Assembly: GCA_023419055.1 (NCBI GenBank) | Contig: JAEZYO010000030.1 | Span: 1 to 16,179 of the forward strand | Direction of reading: 5' to 3' | DNA from: Pseudomonadota bacterium | GTDB lineage: Bacteria; Myxococcota; Polyangia; Polyangiales; Polyangiaceae | DNA: 16,179 nt | Notes under the pieces: generated by a model | The model's input: the letters and a program-made list of their open reading frames with translations, nothing else | Told to the model about the DNA's origin: nothing | Databases searched by the model: none | Shown: one piece after another, positions 14,784-16,179 of the stretch | How positions within the stretch are numbered: the first letter of the stretch is position 1 | Layout: every line of letters begins with the position of its first letter | Position numbers and translations under genes: made by a program

Positions 14784-15664
14784 TTGCGGACGACGGCTCC
14801 CATCGCGCGCAACCGCTCCGTAAGCTCCACCGCTTCACTCCAGCGCAGAGTCGCCGGCACGCGCGGGATCTCGCCTTCGCCTCCGACCCACACTCTGAGG
14901 ATCACCCCGTCGGCGCCCGCGCCGATCGCCGCGCCCGCGACCGCTGCGCAATAGCGCCCGCGCTGCGCGATGCTCGGAACGTCGACGACGATGGGCAAGT
15001 GAGTGCGCTGCTTGGCCCGCGCCACGGCAGCAATTTCGAAGGTCCGCGCGCCGTTCGGGTACTCGCCCCCAGCCTCGAGGAGGACCACCTGGCACTCCCC
15101 GCGCGCGAGCTCGCGCTCCGCCGCCATGATCCACGTCGCTGCGCCCCAGCTCGGGCTGCGCTCGACGAAGCGAACCGGCCAGCGTTGGTGAGCCGGCTTC
15201 TCGTGCGTCGACAGGCAGGTGAGCGAACCGACGTTCTCGGGCGCCAGGTACGAGCGCGTGACGGCCGCGTCGAACGGGCGCCCCGCCGCGATCTCGTAGG
15301 GCAGGTTCGAAGACACGCTCGGCGGCTCCGATTCGTCGAGCCGGCGCGACGGCGCGCCGACCGGCTCGATCGCGATCCAGGGTCGCTCTCCGCCGATCTT
15401 CCCCCACGGTCCTTCGACCATCGTCGGGCGCTGCCGGAAGCGCCGCGACGCGAGCCTGAAGGGTTCCGTGACGCGCACCACCTGGGCGACCTCGGGGAAT
15501 TCACGAACGACGGACACGTCGTTACCGGTGACGTCGCCGACGACGCCCAAGATGGTCCGGCTCTGGCCGCTCGATCGATGCACGTCGAAGCCGGCCCCGA
15601 TCAGGAAGGAAACCACGGCTTCCACTGCGGCTTCTGATGCTTCGGGCTCCATCACGACAATCAT
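14780..15664 (-). CDS. Degenerate DAHP synthase-like protein (type I-beta relative, catalytic motifs lost)
   Basis: The 294-residue chain begins like a type I-beta 3-deoxy-7-phosphoheptulonate synthase: the ferredoxin-like regulatory domain is well preserved (MIVVMEPEAS, VHRSSGQSRTILGVVGD, VVRVTEPFRLASRRF, about 1-76). After that the barrel is eroded. Where the family has IAGPCSVES, this has IAIEPVGAP (97-105). The KPRTSPYSFQG block is absent, making the barrel about 50 residues short. ARTFE (206-210) survives, but the family motif VDPSHA reads VDVPSIA (227-233), losing a metal-ligand His, and the final E-x-H-P region reads RVWVGGEGE (257-265). Catalysis as a DAHP synthase is therefore unlikely. 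The ATG at 15664 matches the family N-terminus. Coupling to tyrA suggests a regulatory or repurposed role. The reading frame is intact, so it is not a pseudogene by frameshift. Confidence 0.82.
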   Translation of the reverse strand: MIVVMEPEASEAAVEAVVSFLIGAGFDVHRSSGQSRTILGVVGDVTGNDVSVVREFPEVAQVVRVTEPFRLASRRFRQRPTMVEGPWGKIGGERPWIAIEPVGAPSRRLDESEPPSVSSNLPYEIAAGRPFDAAVTRSYLAPENVGSLTCLSTHEKPAHQRWPVRFVERSPSWGAATWIMAAERELARGECQVVLLEAGGEYPNGARTFEIAAVARAKQRTHLPIVVDVPSIAQRGRYCAAVAGAAIGAGADGVILRVWVGGEGEIPRVPATLRWSEAVELTERLRAMGAVVRK

Positions 15665-15774
15665 GGGGAGTGGCAAATTACCAGAATCGCAGGGAAGAGG
15701 AACGTTCGAGGGGAGACACTCGCGGTAAGACCGGTACAAAAGGCCAGTAGTCGAAGCACAAGACGGTCCTTCGC

Positions 15775-15803
15775 TTTCGAGGCTCGGGCTTCTCGACTAT
15801 CTT
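15775..15803 (+). promoter_or_regulatory. Possible promoter of the kinase gene
   Basis: TATCTT (15798-15803) with TTTCGA (15775-15780) 17 bp upstream is the best promoter match before the kinase ATG at 15822. The -10 box is reasonable (4 of 6) and the -35 box weak. The 157-bp divergent gap to the DAHP-synthase-like gene holds no gene. Confidence 0.25.
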
Positions 15804-15821
15804 TGGAACTCTCCCCGACTC

Positions 15822-16179
15822 ATGGCAGCCGCAGAAGACCCGCTCATCGGTACCGTGGCCGCCGGCCGCTACCGCGTCATCAAGCAGCTCGGTGAGGGAG
15901 GCATGGGGCAGGTCTACCTGGCGGAGCACATCGCCATCGAGAAGCGCATCGCGCTCAAGGTGCTCCACGCCGAGTACGCCCACAAGGGCGACATCGTGGC
16001 CCGCTTCCAGCAGGAAGCGATCAGCGCCTCACGCATCAAGCACCCGAACGTGCTCGACGTCTTCGACTTCGGGCAGCTCGAGAACGGCTGCTTCTATCTC
16101 GCCATGGAGTTCCTCGAGGGCAACGACCTCGCGGACGAGATCCAGCGCAGCCGCGTGATCGAACCGTACCGCGGCCTCC
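15822..16179 (+). CDS. Ser/Thr protein kinase, N-lobe only (3' end cut by window)
   Basis: This is a eukaryotic-type (Hanks) protein kinase of the Pkn/PknB group, abundant in myxobacteria. The 119 visible residues cover the N-lobe: a glycine loop GEGGMGQVY (24-32), the ATP-binding Lys46 in IALKVLH, the alpha-C Glu65 in RFQQEAISASRIKHPNVL, and hinge strand LAMEFLEGNDL. All N-lobe residues needed for ATP binding are intact. The catalytic loop and any C-terminal membrane or sensor domains lie beyond the window. The ATG at 15822 is the first start before the kinase domain, giving a short 16-residue lead. The substrate is unknown. It is divergent from the DAHP-synthase-like gene. Confidence 0.95.
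   Translation, partial: MAAAEDPLIGTVAAGRYRVIKQLGEGGMGQVYLAEHIAIEKRIALKVLHAEYAHKGDIVARFQQEAISASRIKHPNVLDVFDFGQLENGCFYLAMEFLEGNDLADEIQRSRVIEPYRGL

Noticed and set aside
14780..15664. Calling the DAHP-synthase-like gene a pseudogene
   Set aside because: The frame is open over its full length, codon use matches its neighbours and it is coupled to tyrA, so a functional, altered protein is more likely.

Overview
This GC-rich window looks like chromosomal DNA of a myxobacterium, most likely class Polyangia of the Myxococcota. The evidence is strong G/C preference at third codon positions, a Pkn-type Ser/Thr protein kinase, a protein carrying the myxobacterial AgmX/PglI C-terminal domain, a VIT/von Willebrand A protein, and several Gly/Pro-rich lipoproteins. 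No mobile element, CRISPR array, rRNA or tRNA was found. Nearly all the DNA is coding, and the high GC content produces long false ORFs on the opposite strands.

Layout. (a) 1-500, minus: 5' part of an ABC transporter ATPase resembling CcmA. (b) 677-4895, plus: a tight three-gene operon encoding a MoxR AAA+ ATPase, a DUF58 membrane protein and a TgpA-type transmembrane transglutaminase. (c) 4917-9042, minus, convergent with (b) and only 21 bp away: a very large VIT/vWA/AgmX-PglI/TPR/DUF2135-like protein preceded by a small single-pass membrane protein. (d) 9276-11329, minus: ribulose-phosphate 3-epimerase translationally coupled (GTGA) to a lipoprotein with a zinc-metalloprotease HExxH motif. 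(e) 11455-12429, plus: a GNAT acetyltransferase followed 18 bp later by a stand-alone cyclic-nucleotide-binding protein. (f) 12517-13868, minus: three tandem small Gly-rich lipoproteins sharing a Cys-x-LNPQPD(L/E)P start. (g) 13944-15664, minus: prephenate dehydrogenase (TyrA) coupled by ATGA to a DAHP-synthase-like protein that has lost the catalytic and metal-binding motifs. (h) 15822-end, plus: N-lobe of a Ser/Thr kinase cut by the window edge.

How the parts may work together. MoxR, DUF58 and transglutaminase proteins form a recurrent bacterial operon. MoxR ATPases often act on vWA proteins, and a large vWA protein is encoded immediately opposite here. The GNAT plus cyclic-nucleotide-binding pair looks like a split form of the fused cAMP-controlled protein acetyltransferases known from mycobacteria. 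The TyrA plus DAHP-synthase-like pair points to control of aromatic amino acid synthesis.

The two least explained items are the degenerate DAHP-synthase-like protein and the lipoprotein trio, whose members consist of an export signal, a shared short motif and a low-complexity Gly-rich tail with no recognisable domain.
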